This document shows, in pieces, positions 9,373 to 19,972 of a stretch of DNA of 37,850 nucleotides. The first letter of the stretch is position 1; each line of letters opens with the position of its first letter. This stretch comes from Pyrinomonadaceae bacterium (GTDB taxonomy: Bacteria > Acidobacteriota > Blastocatellia > Pyrinomonadales > Pyrinomonadaceae): the NCBI GenBank assembly GCA_013696465.1, contig JACCYN010000036.1:1-37850 (forward strand). Reading direction: 5' to 3'. Under the pieces are notes generated by a model. That model ran no database searches, was not told where the DNA came from, and saw nothing but the letters and a program-made list of their open reading frames with translations. The position numbers were made by a program, and so were the translations under genes.

Positions 9373-10776
9373 ATGCTATTCATCAAAAGCAGGGTTGCAA
9401 AGCATGACACGGGTACAGGAGAGCGAGTTCAGGTTTTAGCGAAGTTGAACGAGCGAGGATTCGCTCCCATGATTCGTTCGATGCGACGCCACGCTTTTGG
9501 AATGGCTTTGCCGGGCGCGGAAGAAAAGGCGACCGGCATTGAACGATTGCTTGCCGCGTCGAGCGAGCGGCAGGGCGACGCCGCCTATACGAGCGGCGAT
9601 CTGTTTTGCCTCGAAGACGCGGCGCTCTTTCTTCTTTTCGGCGAAGCGGGCGAGGTGCGCGCCGGGATCATTTACGAAGTGGAAACGGCTCATCCCCTCG
9701 AAACGCTCGAAGAGTTTTGCCGAAACGCGCGTGATGCGTTTGAAGCGATTCTTGAACGAAGCGGGCGGCGTGATGAAATCGCGTGGCAAGACGAAGAGCG
9801 CACGCCGCAATCTTTCGTGCGTTTTCTCGCGCGCGCAGAAGCGGATTCTTCAGCCGCAACGCCGAATTTGAACGCTCTTGAATCCGAGATGGGCATGGAT
9901 GTGTTGCGTGACGCGGAGGCGCGGAGATTCTTGCACCGACTCGTGGAAGCGCAAACGGCCAATCGCGCGGGCGAGATGTTAGCGGGTGGAGGAGATGAAG
10001 CGGCGACCGGAAATTTAATTCATCGTTTGTCGGGCGCGAAGCTGCTGCGCCAAGAGGTGCTAGTGAGTTGTCGTCGTGAAGGGCGTTCTTTGTTTCGTCT
10101 TCCGACGCGCGACGCGCTCGCGGTGCTGACGGCGAGTGACGCGACGTGCAGCGAATGCGGGGCGAACGTAGCGGACGAAAAGATCGAAGAGTTGATCAAG
10201 CCGACCGATCTGGCGCGCTCTCTGCTCGAAGACAATTCATGGCTGCTCAATGGACTGCGCTCCGCGCTCGACGAACTTGGCGCGGGCGGCGAAGCCTTCG
10301 CCGCGAGGGAGCGGGCGACGAACGGCATCCGCGAAGCGATGGTTCATGTCTGCGGCGAATCGTTTCTCATTCTGCTCAAAGACGGCGAATGGTCAGCGGT
10401 GCACGCCCGCCAAGCACTCGACCGGATGATCGAGACGGAAGCCAAGCATCTTGTCGTTGTCTCGACCGGGAAGGTTGTGGACGAAGCGCGCGTGCGTCTG
10501 CGCGAGTTTGCACGGCGGCGGCAGGGCGCGGGAGAAGAGGCGGAGGTGCTCATCATCGAAGGCGCGGAAGGCATCACAGCCGAACTCCGCCACGCCTTCG
10601 AGCGCGTCTCTCACAAAGCAGTCGTGCAGCAGTTGTTCGTGTTGGACGCAAACGCAGGCTTCAGCGTCGGCGAGATGATCGCAGCGCGCTTCCGGCTCGC
10701 GCACGAACCGACGGTGGCGGGCAGCGTTGCCGAATCCGCCCTCGGCGCGGTCGCCGGACGCTCGCAGGAGTTTTGA
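9373..10776 (+). CDS. hypothetical multidomain protein
   Basis: 467-aa ORF with ATG and upstream purine-rich RBS (agaaagagg); CSEC motif; C-terminal HLVVVSTGKVVDEARVRLREFA...VLIIEGAEG alpha/beta pattern. Confidence 0.65.
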   Translation: MLFIKSRVAKHDTGTGERVQVLAKLNERGFAPMIRSMRRHAFGMALPGAEEKATGIERLLAASSERQGDAAYTSGDLFCLEDAALFLLFGEAGEVRAGIIYEVETAHPLETLEEFCRNARDAFEAILERSGRRDEIAWQDEERTPQSFVRFLARAEADSSAATPNLNALESEMGMDVLRDAEARRFLHRLVEAQTANRAGEMLAGGGDEAATGNLIHRLSGAKLLRQEVLVSCRREGRSLFRLPTRDALAVLTASDATCSECGANVADEKIEELIKPTDLARSLLEDNSWLLNGLRSALDELGAGGEAFAARERATNGIREAMVHVCGESFLILLKDGEWSAVHARQALDRMIETEAKHLVVVSTGKVVDEARVRLREFARRRQGAGEEAEVLIIEGAEGITAELRHAFERVSHKAVVQQLFVLDANAGFSVGEMIAARFRLAHEPTVAGSVAESALGAVAGRSQEF

Positions 10777-10854
10777 GTAAGTGTTCAAAAAGGAGTTTCG
10801 CTTGAACCTACCAACCTTCGCGCGTATATCTCATTGAACACTCAAAAGACAGAA

Positions 10855-11202
10855 ATGCTAAATCAATTTCAAAGGCATGGTTGGGTCGTGTCGGAGATAA
10901 TGAATGATGAATCGGCATGGAGTAATCTTGAGTGGTGGGAAGACGAAATATGGATTCTTGAATCTCTGTTGTCGCCAAAGGAATTGAAAATTTACATGAC
11001 ATTCCTTGTTGATCCGCAAGCAGCAATTTATGAGCGGAAAAGAGGTGAGCATGTTTGGGCGGCAAAGGCCGCTTTGGGACGATTAAAAGACTGGCTGGCT
11101 GATGAAGGCGTAATATCCTTAAGTTTAAGTCATAATTGGGAAAAGCAGTTACCTGATTTTCTGAAAGGACTAGACGAGCCACGAGATCAAAAGGAAAGTT
11201 AG
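10855..11202 (+). CDS. hypothetical protein
   Basis: ORF with Trp-rich MLNQFQRHGWVVSEIMNDESAWSNLEWWEDEIWILESLLSPKELKIYMTFLVDP; ATG within the longer TTG-started ORF. Confidence 0.45.
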   Translation: MLNQFQRHGWVVSEIMNDESAWSNLEWWEDEIWILESLLSPKELKIYMTFLVDPQAAIYERKRGEHVWAAKAALGRLKDWLADEGVISLSLSHNWEKQLPDFLKGLDEPRDQKES

Positions 11203-11256
11203 CGCAAATTGAACGTCATCCTCGCGTCTTAATCAATGGCATTGGGAGGTGCCAAT

Positions 11257-11991
11257 ATGAGCGAAGGAAAAAATGGGATTTTTAACGCGGGGTTTGCGTT
11301 GGCGGTGGCGATAGTCCTTGCATCAATCATCGGCGCGTGGGCTTACACCCGCAACAAGGCAAACGAACAGACGATCACCGTCACGGGTTCGGCGCGCAAG
11401 CGCATCAAATCCGACTTGGTGGTGTGGACGGCGACCGTCACTTACAGCGCGCCGGAACTGTCGGGAGCTTACACGGCGCTTAGGGAGCGCGTGCCGCGCG
11501 TGCGCCAATACTTGATCTCGAAGGGCGTCCCCGCCGAACAGATCGTGGTGTCATCGGTGACGACTTCGACGCAGCGTTCAAGAGACGAGAACGGGCAAGA
11601 GACGGGCGCGGTAACGGGTTACACGATGAGCCAGACGATTGAGGTGCGCTCCACGGACGTTGAGAAGATCACGCGCATCTCGCGTGAAGTGACAGAGTTA
11701 ATTGATCAAGGCATTCTGCTCGAATCGAGCGCGCCGCAGTACCTCTACACGAAGCTGGGCGATCTCAAAATCGAGATGCTCGCGGAAGCGGCAAAAGACG
11801 CGAAGGCGCGCGCCACGCAGATCGCTTCGAGCACCGGAAGCACCGTCGGCAGCGTGCGCTCGGCACGCATGGGCGTGATGCAGATTACGGCCGCCGACTC
11901 AAACGACGTTTCCGATTCGGGGATGAACGATACGTCGTCGCTTGAAAAAGATATTACGGCGGTCGTCAACGTCAGCTTCGCCGTTGATTAA
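11257..11991 (+). CDS. SIMPL domain (DUF541) protein
   Basis: TITVTGSARKRIKSDLVVWTATV, YLISKGVPAEQIVVSSVTTSTQ, GYTMSQTIEVRSTDVEKI; GGGAGGTG RBS before ATG 11257. Confidence 0.87.
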   Translation: MSEGKNGIFNAGFALAVAIVLASIIGAWAYTRNKANEQTITVTGSARKRIKSDLVVWTATVTYSAPELSGAYTALRERVPRVRQYLISKGVPAEQIVVSSVTTSTQRSRDENGQETGAVTGYTMSQTIEVRSTDVEKITRISREVTELIDQGILLESSAPQYLYTKLGDLKIEMLAEAAKDAKARATQIASSTGSTVGSVRSARMGVMQITAADSNDVSDSGMNDTSSLEKDITAVVNVSFAVD

Positions 11992-12027
11992 ACGCGGAAA
12001 AAATTTAGAATAACTTAAACGCTACTG

Positions 12028-12064
12028 AAGTGCGCCGTGATGATCCACAGCGCACTTTCTTTTA
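12028..12064 (+). terminator. probable intrinsic terminator after SIMPL gene
   Basis: aagtgcgc...gcgcactt stem followed by tctttt. Confidence 0.55.
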
Positions 12065-12183
12065 TGTAGAATACTTTCGCGTGAAACGAAAATTACAGTT
12101 GACAACCATGCGGCGCGCAGGCGAATCTTAATACCACCTTCGCGCCCATCTGTGGTGCGGTTATCTTTGCGGAGTCGAAATTA

Positions 12184-13503
12184 ATGATCAAAAATCGTGT
12201 CACGCTTTTCATAATGCCCGTTGTGTTCCTTTTAGCTGCAACCGCCGGTCGCGCGCAATCTCCCGTAGCTTCGCCCACGCCGCCGCCCCTTGTCCGCCCG
12301 CGCGTGGTCGCCGCTCCAGCGACGGCGACTCCGACGCCAACTCCCGCGCCAATGATCATCACGCCGGGCCAGACGCCGACCGTCTTATCGCCTGCAACGC
12401 AAGGAGGCGTATTCGCGCCGCAAGGCACGCAGCCGCCCGGCGTCATCGTGCCGCTCCTGCCGCCCGTCACCGCGCTGCCGAGACCGCTCGCGCAGCCTTT
12501 GCCGCCGGGCAAAATTGACGCGCGTACCGAAGAAGCGCTGCGCCTGATGAAAACGCGACCTCTGCAAACGGCGATGATCCCCGTGTCTGCCTACAGCGTG
12601 AGGCTCGCGGCTTTCGATCCTGATGCGTCACAGATTCACACGGTGACGTTGCCGAAAGAGATTTTCTTGCGGCTAGGCTCGGACGTAACTTTGATAACTT
12701 CGCTCGGCACGCGCGTGCGCTTGCGCATCGTGCGCTCAAACTATGTGAACACAGCCGTGACGATCAACGACGCGACGGGGCGGCAACTCATTCCGCTCGC
12801 CGTCGAATACCCGATTGAGAAGTTTGGTCGCTTCCGCGAGATGGCGTATTACACTTCGGTTCATCCCGTGCTTCTTTCGCCCGAACTCGTGCGCGCCGGA
12901 CAAACTTACGTGCGCACGATGCTCGATCTCGCGGCGAAGCGTCTGAAGGCTAAAGGCATTACGATCACACCGCAGATCGTGGACGTGGCCGAGCGCCTCT
13001 GCATCGTCGAGCACGTTGACCACGACCGCTTCCGCCGCGAGAATCGCCTCGCGCTCTATGAGGAAGTTTTCGCGCTCTATGCCTTGAACGAACTCGATAC
13101 CTATCGTTATTCCGTTAGCAGCGCGGGCGCGGGCGGCATGGTGCAGATGATTCCTTCGACTTATCAAATGGTGCGCCGTCGTCATCCGGGCGTCGGGCTT
13201 AACCCGGATTTCGTCACCGGGATGCGCAACCACGGCAACGCCCTCGAAGCGATGCTGCTCTACATGCGGGACACATGGAACGACCTGCTGCTCAGTTCCG
13301 ACGTAACTTACGCGCTCGACGCGAAACTCGCCACGCAACCGGAACTCCTCTCTGCCGGTTACAACTCCAATCCGGCAAAACTCGGCGGCTACATTCGTCG
13401 CGGCGGCTCGGCGTGGCGCGCGCTCATCCCGCGTGAAACGCAGATATATCTCGAAATTTACCGCTCGCTCGACAGTCTCGTTCCGATGAAGACGCGCGTT
13501 TGA
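12184..13503 (+). CDS. secreted Pro-rich protein with C-terminal lytic transglycosylase-like region
   Basis: Signal peptide; Pro/Thr-rich linker; YRYSVSSAGAGGMVQMIPSTYQMVRRRHPG and LSAGYNSNPAKLGGYI resemble SLT-type lytic enzymes. Confidence 0.7.
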   Translation: MIKNRVTLFIMPVVFLLAATAGRAQSPVASPTPPPLVRPRVVAAPATATPTPTPAPMIITPGQTPTVLSPATQGGVFAPQGTQPPGVIVPLLPPVTALPRPLAQPLPPGKIDARTEEALRLMKTRPLQTAMIPVSAYSVRLAAFDPDASQIHTVTLPKEIFLRLGSDVTLITSLGTRVRLRIVRSNYVNTAVTINDATGRQLIPLAVEYPIEKFGRFREMAYYTSVHPVLLSPELVRAGQTYVRTMLDLAAKRLKAKGITITPQIVDVAERLCIVEHVDHDRFRRENRLALYEEVFALYALNELDTYRYSVSSAGAGGMVQMIPSTYQMVRRRHPGVGLNPDFVTGMRNHGNALEAMLLYMRDTWNDLLLSSDVTYALDAKLATQPELLSAGYNSNPAKLGGYIRRGGSAWRALIPRETQIYLEIYRSLDSLVPMKTRV

Positions 13504-13522
13504 GAAAGCGGATCAGAAATTG

Positions 13523-13598
13523 ACCACAGAGTACACGGGGGAACACAGAGAAATTAAGAGGCAATTTGTTTTCTGTGTTCCCCCGTGTACTCTGTGGT
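13523..13598. repeat. 27-bp perfect inverted repeat between convergent genes
   Basis: accacagagtacacgggggaacacaga (13523-13549) and its exact reverse complement (13572-13598), 22-nt spacer. Confidence 0.93.
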
Positions 13599-13634
13599 AA
13601 AAATCCTGCCTTGTTTACCGCCTACGTATCGCTT

Positions 13635-14216
13635 TTAGTTTGTCGGTGAAACGATGCGGAAGGTTGCGGTGCGCGTCAGATCGCTGCCGATGAGCGCATA
13701 TTCCCCGTCCGTCAATAAATCGCGCGCCCGAATTTCCATAAAGAGCATTCCGCCCGCGCGCCCAAGCACGCGGTAGCGCGGGAAAACAATCTCTTCCGTT
13801 GCGATGGCGAAGCCGCGCAAGCCCTTCTGCGCGAGCGCCGTTACGCGCCGCGCCCCGCGCTTTTCCGTCAGGCGCACAAGGTACGGCGGACGTGGGCTAC
13901 TCACATCCGGCACAAATAAATAGAAGCGCGGCGCGTTGTTTCTGATCACCGTCGCCGCCTGCGCGCCCTTCAATTCCACGTAGCTGCGCCAGTCGCTTCG
14001 CGCTTCCACATCCGCGCGTAAAGGCGTCGCAGCTTGCTCGAACGGAAGCGGCGTGAGCGCGCCCCTCTCGTCCGCGATGTAGATCAGCGCGCGGTCGGCG
14101 GGCGGCGCAGGAAAAGTCTCCTGCCTCGAAGCAAAGTTGTTAATCGGCTCGCCGCTTCCTGCTGAAACAATTGTCATCGTTAGGAACAGCGCGCAAAACA
14201 TCAACCCGAATTTCAT
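13635..14216 (-). CDS. hypothetical secreted protein
   Basis: 193-aa ORF with signal peptide MKFGLMFCALFLTMTIVSAGS. Confidence 0.65.
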   Translation of the reverse strand: MKFGLMFCALFLTMTIVSAGSGEPINNFASRQETFPAPPADRALIYIADERGALTPLPFEQAATPLRADVEARSDWRSYVELKGAQAATVIRNNAPRFYLFVPDVSSPRPPYLVRLTEKRGARRVTALAQKGLRGFAIATEEIVFPRYRVLGRAGGMLFMEIRARDLLTDGEYALIGSDLTRTATFRIVSPTN

Positions 14217-14277
14217 ACTTTATAACTCCAACTTCTAAATTTAAGTGCACCAGAAATGCTCACGTGCTGTCGCTTCG

Positions 14278-16170
14278 TCAATCTCCGTACTGCAATTGCC
14301 CGCCGAGTAAATCCCCTTTGAAGTTTTCTTCTCGTTCGCCATCGGCGTATTGCAAGCGGTAGAGGCGATAGTAAAGTCCGCGCTTTTGCAGCAACTCCTG
14401 ATGCGAACCCACTTCGCGCACCTCGCCGTGATGCAGGACGATAATGGAATCGGCGCGTTGAATGGTTGACAGACGATGCGCGATCACGAGCGACGTGCGG
14501 TCGCGCATCACGCGCTCGATGGCTTGTTGAATGAGTTGCTCGGTTTCAGTATCAATTGAGCTTGTCGCTTCGTCTAAAATCAAAAGCGAAGGGTCGAAGG
14601 CGAGCGCGCGGGCGAAGCTGACGAGTTGCTTTTGCCCGACAGAGAGTCCCGCTCCGCGCTCGCGCACTTCCGTTTCATAGCCATCGGGCAAACGCCGGAT
14701 GAATTCGTCGGCGTGAACTTCGCCCGCCGCCCAAGCGATGCGCTCGTCCGCGATCTCTTCGTGTCCGAGCCGGATGTTGCTCGCAATCGTGCCGGAGAAG
14801 AGAAACACATCTTGCAAAACGACGGCGAAGTTTTCTCTCAAAGACTGTAAATCCCATTCGCGCACGTCAACGCCATCCAACAGCACGCGCCCACGTTGCA
14901 CGTCGTAGAAGCGCATGAGGAGATTCGTGATCGTCGTCTTGCCACTTCCCGTATGCCCGACGAAGGCGACGGACTGACCGGGTTCGATTTGGAACGATAC
15001 GTCTTTCAAAACCCAATCTTCATCCTTGTAGGCGAACCAGACGTTCTCGAATTCGATGCGACCCGCCGCTCGTCCCGCTCGTTTCGGGTTCACGGGAGTT
15101 GTGATCGCAATGGGCAGGTCGAGCGTCTTAAAGATGCGATGCGAAGCGACCATCGCGGCTTGCAGCACGTTGTATTTATCGGAGATGTCGCGGATCGGTT
15201 GGAAGAGCGCTTGCGAGTATTGGATGAAGGCGACGAGCGCGCCGAGCGTCAAGGCGGAAGACGCGCCTGTGGTGATGGCGTCGCCGCCCATCACGCGGTA
15301 GCCGCCGTACCAGACAATCAGGGCGATGCCGACGGCACCGATCAGCTCGACGAGCGGAAAGAAAACGGCGTAGTAAAAGATCGTCTCGATGTTCGCCTGC
15401 CGGTGATCGTCGTTGATGTGGTGAAACTGTTGAAGCGCTTTGCGCTCGCGGTTGAAAAGCTGCACGGTCTGCGCGCCGGAAAGATGCTCTTGAAGAAAAC
15501 CGTTGATGCGTGCGAGGCGCGTGCGCACCGCGTCGTAGCCGCGCCGCGCGTGTTTACGAAACCACGTCGTGGCGGCGAAGAGCATCGGGACGGTGACGAG
15601 CGTGACGAGCGTCAAACGCCAATCCATCCACAGCATAATCGTGATGATCGCCACGATCATCACGATGTCGCCCAAGACTTCTGTCACGCCCGACGTGAAT
15701 AGCTCATTCAAAGCATCAACGTCTGAAGTTAAGCGCGTCATGATACGCCCGACGGGGTTGCGGTCGAAGTAGGCGACCTCTTGGTGTTGAAGCTTGTCGT
15801 AAAGCTCCGAACGCAGATCGTACATCACGCGCTGCCCAACGGAATTAAGAAGCACGGTTTGAACATAGGAGAAAAGGAATTGTATGAGACGCGCCGTGAG
15901 CGCGCCGAGCGCAATCCAAATTAGCAACGTCGCAGCGACCGCAAACGCGACCTGCCCCTCCCTCGCCGGAACGATACTCCAATCAATCGCCCACTGCGTA
16001 AACTTCGGCTGCAACACGCCGAGCGCGTTCAGAGAGAGCGTCAGCAGAAGCGCGGGCACGAGTGAACCCACATAAGGTCGCAGATAGCGGAACAACCGAC
16101 GCGCCACGTGGCGGTCGTAAGTCTTGCCGATGGCTTCTTCTTCGTGAAATTGTTTGGCTTCAGTAGACAT
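14278..16170 (-). CDS. ABC transporter, fused permease/ATPase (exporter half 2)
   Basis: Walker [43 protein letters not shown]-loop [10 protein letters not shown] domain upstream. Confidence 0.95.
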   Translation of the reverse strand: MSTEAKQFHEEEAIGKTYDRHVARRLFRYLRPYVGSLVPALLLTLSLNALGVLQPKFTQWAIDWSIVPAREGQVAFAVAATLLIWIALGALTARLIQFLFSYVQTVLLNSVGQRVMYDLRSELYDKLQHQEVAYFDRNPVGRIMTRLTSDVDALNELFTSGVTEVLGDIVMIVAIITIMLWMDWRLTLVTLVTVPMLFAATTWFRKHARRGYDAVRTRLARINGFLQEHLSGAQTVQLFNRERKALQQFHHINDDHRQANIETIFYYAVFFPLVELIGAVGIALIVWYGGYRVMGGDAITTGASSALTLGALVAFIQYSQALFQPIRDISDKYNVLQAAMVASHRIFKTLDLPIAITTPVNPKRAGRAAGRIEFENVWFAYKDEDWVLKDVSFQIEPGQSVAFVGHTGSGKTTITNLLMRFYDVQRGRVLLDGVDVREWDLQSLRENFAVVLQDVFLFSGTIASNIRLGHEEIADERIAWAAGEVHADEFIRRLPDGYETEVRERGAGLSVGQKQLVSFARALAFDPSLLILDEATSSIDTETEQLIQQAIERVMRDRTSLVIAHRLSTIQRADSIIVLHHGEVREVGSHQELLQKRGLYYRLYRLQYADGEREENFKGDLLGGQLQYGD

Positions 16171-16248
16171 AAAAACAAAGCGGCGAGAGTCAAAGGTCGG
16201 AATTAGGAAAAGTAGCTTTCAGCTTTTACTCCTTCCCCTTCTCCACCC

Positions 16249-17994
16249 TCAACTTGCCGCCAACTCTTCTTCTAACAATTGACGTTCGTACAATTCTGCA
16301 TATTCGCCCCTGCGCGCGAGCAGCTCCTCGTGCGTGCCCTGTTCGATGATGCGCCCTTCGTCGAGCACGCAGATCAAGTCCGCGTCGCGCACGGTCGAGA
16401 TGCGGTGCGAGACGATGAGGCTCGTGCGGTCGCGCATCACGCCGCGCAGGTGCGCGAGTATGCGTTCTTCCGTGTATGTGTCAACGGCGGAGAGCGCGTC
16501 GTCGAGAATTAAAATCTTTGGCTGACGCACGACGGCGCGGGCAATCGCGGTGCGTTGTTTTTGACCGCCGGAGAGCGTGATTCCGCGTTCGCCGACAAGT
16601 GTCTCGTAACCTTTCGGGAACGATCTAATGTCGTCGGCGAGTCCGGCGATCTCGGCCGCCAATTCGATTTCGGCCCCCTCCGCCTTTTCGACGCCGAAAG
16701 CGATGTTTTCGGCGAGCGTGTCGCTAAAGAGAAATGTCTCCTGCGGCACGTAGCCTAGCACCGCGCGAAGTTGCGCGAGCGGGTAATCGCGCACCGAGAT
16801 GCCGTCAATGAAAACTGTGTTCGGCGGCGCGTCAACGAGGCGCGGGATGAAATTCATCAAAGTTGATTTGCCGCTTCCCGTGCGCCCGACGAAGGCGACC
16901 GTCTGACCCGCTTCGATCTTCAAATTCACGTCGCGCAACACGGGCGGACTCGCTTCCGTGTAGCGAAAAGTGAGGTTGCGAAATTCAATCGCGCCCGTGA
17001 TCGCGGGTTGCTCGCGCACACCTGCTTCGTCTCTGATCGCGGGCTGCACGTTGAAGATGGAGTTGAGGCGTTTAAGACTCGCGGTGCCGCGCTGGTAAAG
17101 ATTGACGACGTAGCCGAGCGCGATCAGCGGCCAGACGAGGCGCGTGAGGTACAAGTTAAATTCCGTGAATTGCCCGACTGTGATCGCGCCCGCAACCGCC
17201 AACCGCCCGCCGTACCAGAGTATCAGCACGTAACCCAGACCGATCAGAAACTGCAGGAGCGGACGCATCGCCGCGTCAATGCGGACAAGGCTCAAGTTGC
17301 GCTCCGCGTACTGGCGGTTGAGATCATTGAACATCTTGATCTCCGATGCTTCCTGCGCGTAGGCGCGCACGACTCTCACGCCCGTAAAATTCTCCTGCGC
17401 CCGCGCCGAGATTTGCGCGAAGAAGTCTTGAATCTTCTCGAAGCGCACGTGAACCTGCTGCCCGAAGTATTTTACCGTCAGGGAGACAAGCGGCATCGTG
17501 ATGAAAAGCATCAGCGTCAGACGCACGCTGATGCGCAGCATTAAGGGCAGAATAAAGATGACGACGAACACGGTTTGCAGCGTGTACATGATCATCGGCC
17601 CCGCAAGCTGGCGCACGGCCGACAAATCATTTGTCGCGCGTGCCATCAGGTCGCCCGTGCGGTTTGCTTGAAAGAAGGAGAGCGGCAAACTCTGCAAGTG
17701 GCGGTAAAAGTCTTGGCGCAGATCGTATTCGACGTGGCGCGACATTCCGATCAGAATGCGGCGTTGAAGGAAAAGAAAGAATCCGCTCACCGCGCTGACG
17801 CCGAGGAGCAGCAAGGCGTAGCGCGTGAGGGCGCTCCACGTCACGCCGTCCTCGCGCAGTTCGTCAACCGCTCGCCCGACGAAAAGCGGAACCAAGAGTC
17901 CGACGACGACCGAGGCGAGAATGCAAAGTATGCCGGTGACGAGTTGTTTTTTGTACGGTCGGAAGTAGAACGCGAAACTTCGTATATCGCTCAT
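16249..17994 (-). CDS. ABC transporter, fused permease/ATPase (exporter half 1)
   Basis: Walker [49 protein letters not shown]. Confidence 0.95.
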   Translation of the reverse strand: MSDIRSFAFYFRPYKKQLVTGILCILASVVVGLLVPLFVGRAVDELREDGVTWSALTRYALLLLGVSAVSGFFLFLQRRILIGMSRHVEYDLRQDFYRHLQSLPLSFFQANRTGDLMARATNDLSAVRQLAGPMIMYTLQTVFVVIFILPLMLRISVRLTLMLFITMPLVSLTVKYFGQQVHVRFEKIQDFFAQISARAQENFTGVRVVRAYAQEASEIKMFNDLNRQYAERNLSLVRIDAAMRPLLQFLIGLGYVLILWYGGRLAVAGAITVGQFTEFNLYLTRLVWPLIALGYVVNLYQRGTASLKRLNSIFNVQPAIRDEAGVREQPAITGAIEFRNLTFRYTEASPPVLRDVNLKIEAGQTVAFVGRTGSGKSTLMNFIPRLVDAPPNTVFIDGISVRDYPLAQLRAVLGYVPQETFLFSDTLAENIAFGVEKAEGAEIELAAEIAGLADDIRSFPKGYETLVGERGITLSGGQKQRTAIARAVVRQPKILILDDALSAVDTYTEERILAHLRGVMRDRTSLIVSHRISTVRDADLICVLDEGRIIEQGTHEELLARRGEYAELYERQLLEEELAAS

Positions 17995-18185
17995 AACGGA
18001 AATCGAATAAAAGGGCCGCAGCGCCTACAGCTTTATGCTCTTCAAAAAATCTAGCGCGGAAACTATGATGCGCGATTTTCTTGCGGAACACAAAGCAGGG
18101 AAACTACCGGATTGATTTCCAATCCTAAGCGAATAAGTTGGCGAAAGTGTGGAGGTTAGATTCCTGAGCGGGCGCATTCATGTTC

Positions 18186-18599
18186 TTAAGAGTTGTAAAT
18201 TCCCGTGCCTTCCAGCGGTTCGACGACGACGGCCGTGCCGTAGGCAAGGACTTCCGTTGCGCCCTGCGCGATTTCGGTCGCGTCGTAGCGCGCGCCGATA
18301 ATGGCGTTGGCTCCAAGTTCGGTGGCGTGTTGGATCATAATCTCGAAAGCGTCGGAGCGCGTCTGTTCGCACAACTGTGTCCACGCGGTGATGTTGCCGC
18401 CGACCATTGATTGAAAGACCGCGCCGATGTTGACGAACAGGTTGCGCGAGCGCACGATGATGCCGCGCACGATCCCTAGATTTTGCTTAACGCGATAGCC
18501 GGGCAGTTCAAAGGCGGTCGTCACCATCGCGTGCGACACAGAGTAACGCGGCGCGCTCACTTCATAACCCACGCGGGGCGTCAAAGACTCGTTATTCAT
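18186..18599 (-). CDS. YbjQ/UPF0145 family protein
   Basis: LPGYRVKQNLGIVRGIIVRSRN, LCEQTRSDAFEIMIQHATELGANAIIGARYD. Confidence 0.87.
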   Translation of the reverse strand: MNNESLTPRVGYEVSAPRYSVSHAMVTTAFELPGYRVKQNLGIVRGIIVRSRNLFVNIGAVFQSMVGGNITAWTQLCEQTRSDAFEIMIQHATELGANAIIGARYDATEIAQGATEVLAYGTAVVVEPLEGTGIYNS

Positions 18600-18617
18600 T
18601 CGGCATCATTGAGCAAA

Positions 18618-19010
18618 TCAATTTGTGAAGAGCGTTGCTTGCGCGTCTTGCGTTTCGGCGTCGTCCGTCGCGGCTTCTTCCGGCGTCCAGCGATGGAGAT
18701 GCAGGTCACAGCGTCCGCGTGAATCGAAGTGGACGCCTTCGGCTTCGAGCAGGAGTTGTTGCTTGTTGTGCGGCAAGAGAACGCGCCCCGTCGAGCACGC
18801 GCCCTGCGCATTGATCACGCGCTGCCAAGGCACGTCTTCGGGCGCGGCGTGCATCACGTAACCGACGGTGCGCGGCGTGTAACCTTCGCCCAGCAACTCT
18901 GCGATCTGACCGTAGGTCATCACGCGCCCCGAAGGTATGCGGCGCACGAGTTGGTAAACACGCTCGTTGTAGCCGGGTTTACTTTGCGAATCGTTTGTTG
19001 AAAGATTCAT
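18618..19010 (-). CDS. alkyltransferase-like / MGMT-family DNA-binding protein
   Basis: VYQLVRRIPSGRVMTYGQIAELLGEGYTPRTVGYVMHAAPEDVPWQRVINAQGACS; no PCHR active-site Cys motif, consistent with ATL. Start at internal ATG 19010. Confidence 0.85.
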   Translation of the reverse strand: MNLSTNDSQSKPGYNERVYQLVRRIPSGRVMTYGQIAELLGEGYTPRTVGYVMHAAPEDVPWQRVINAQGACSTGRVLLPHNKQQLLLEAEGVHFDSRGRCDLHLHRWTPEEAATDDAETQDAQATLFTN

Positions 19011-19287
19011 GTTCGTTTCGGTTTTCGGCGCGCGAGTGTTGCCCCCAACGCTTCTTAAATTTTCCCCGATTGACCCACCACCAAGCTTGCCATTCTTCGA
19101 TTGCCTTCTGACGTTCACACTGCGAAGCCGCAGGTCGGAAGCTAAGTCATGTGGAGGTTTTATCGCGCAGACACATTTCGGCGAGAAAGCGCGTCGGCAG
19201 ATTGTCGCTCGACAGCAGACAAATCAATTCGTCAATCGTCTCGCTTTGCATTCGCGCCCGCGCTTGAATGAACTCTTTTCGCCGCAT
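18979..19287 (-). pseudogene. HEAT-repeat-like protein relic interrupted by an in-frame TGA
   Basis: Minus-strand reading MRRKEFIQARARMQSETIDELICLLSSDNLPTRFLAEMCLRDKTST*LSFRPAASQCERQKAIEEWQAWWWVNRGKFKKRWGQHSRAENRNEHESFNKRFAK*; absent from the supplied ORF track. Confidence 0.4.
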
Positions 19288-19324
19288 CGCTTTTTTGTTT
19301 TCTGAAACTTTTTGTTCGGTAATT

Positions 19325-19972
19325 TCACGTTCGCAGATCGCGCAGAACGGTGCGCGCCGGAGCGCCGTCGCCGCTTCCTTCCGCGATTTTAAGCGGCAGG
19401 CAAATCAGTTCATACACACCCGCCGGAACGTGGCTGAGATCGAGACTTTCGATAATGACGACTTCGTTGGAAAGCAGAATTTTATGCGTCTCGTGAGTTT
19501 TTGATCCGTACGCTTCGATTGAGAGATAGTCAATGCCGACGAGTCGCACGCCGCTTTCGACTAAAAGGCGCGCCACATCAGGCGCAAGATAAGCGAAGTC
19601 TTCGCGGAAGCTTTGTGTGCCGTTTCTCCAAAAGGATGAGTTGCGCGTTTTGAAGAGCACGCGCGTAGAATTGTTAAAATCTTTCGGCGACAGATGTTCG
19701 GTTGTAATCTCTCGCACGTCGCTTGCGATCTCTAAAACTTGCGCTTCGCCGATCAGCACGTCGAGCGGAAGATCGGCGACCTTGCGTCCGCCCTCGATGA
19801 AGTGCGCGGAAGCGTCAACGTGCGTGCCCGTGTGCGCGCCGAAACGCAAGTGAGAAAGATTAGCGACATTGCCTTTGGCAATCGCCGCCCACGATTCGAT
19901 TTCCACCTGCGGGTCGCCCGGATAGACGGGCATCCGGGCGCGGACGGGAACGCTGACATCGTAGATAATCAT
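19325..19972 (-). CDS. cyclase family protein (kynurenine formamidase-like)
   Basis: YDVSVPVRARMPVYPGDP, LRFGAHTGTHVDASAHFIEGG, VGIDYLSIEAYGS; metal-binding HTGTHVDAS. Confidence 0.9.
   Translation of the reverse strand: MIIYDVSVPVRARMPVYPGDPQVEIESWAAIAKGNVANLSHLRFGAHTGTHVDASAHFIEGGRKVADLPLDVLIGEAQVLEIASDVREITTEHLSPKDFNNSTRVLFKTRNSSFWRNGTQSFREDFAYLAPDVARLLVESGVRLVGIDYLSIEAYGSKTHETHKILLSNEVVIIESLDLSHVPAGVYELICLPLKIAEGSGDGAPARTVLRDLRT

Noticed and set aside
14896-15702. 268-aa plus-strand ORF
   Set aside because: Antisense to a clear ABC transporter; composition typical of shadow ORFs in GC-rich DNA.
19147-19149. In-frame TGA as a selenocysteine codon
   Set aside because: The TGA aligns with a non-Cys position in the HEAT-like pattern and no SECIS-like hairpin was evident just downstream; nonsense decay is simpler.
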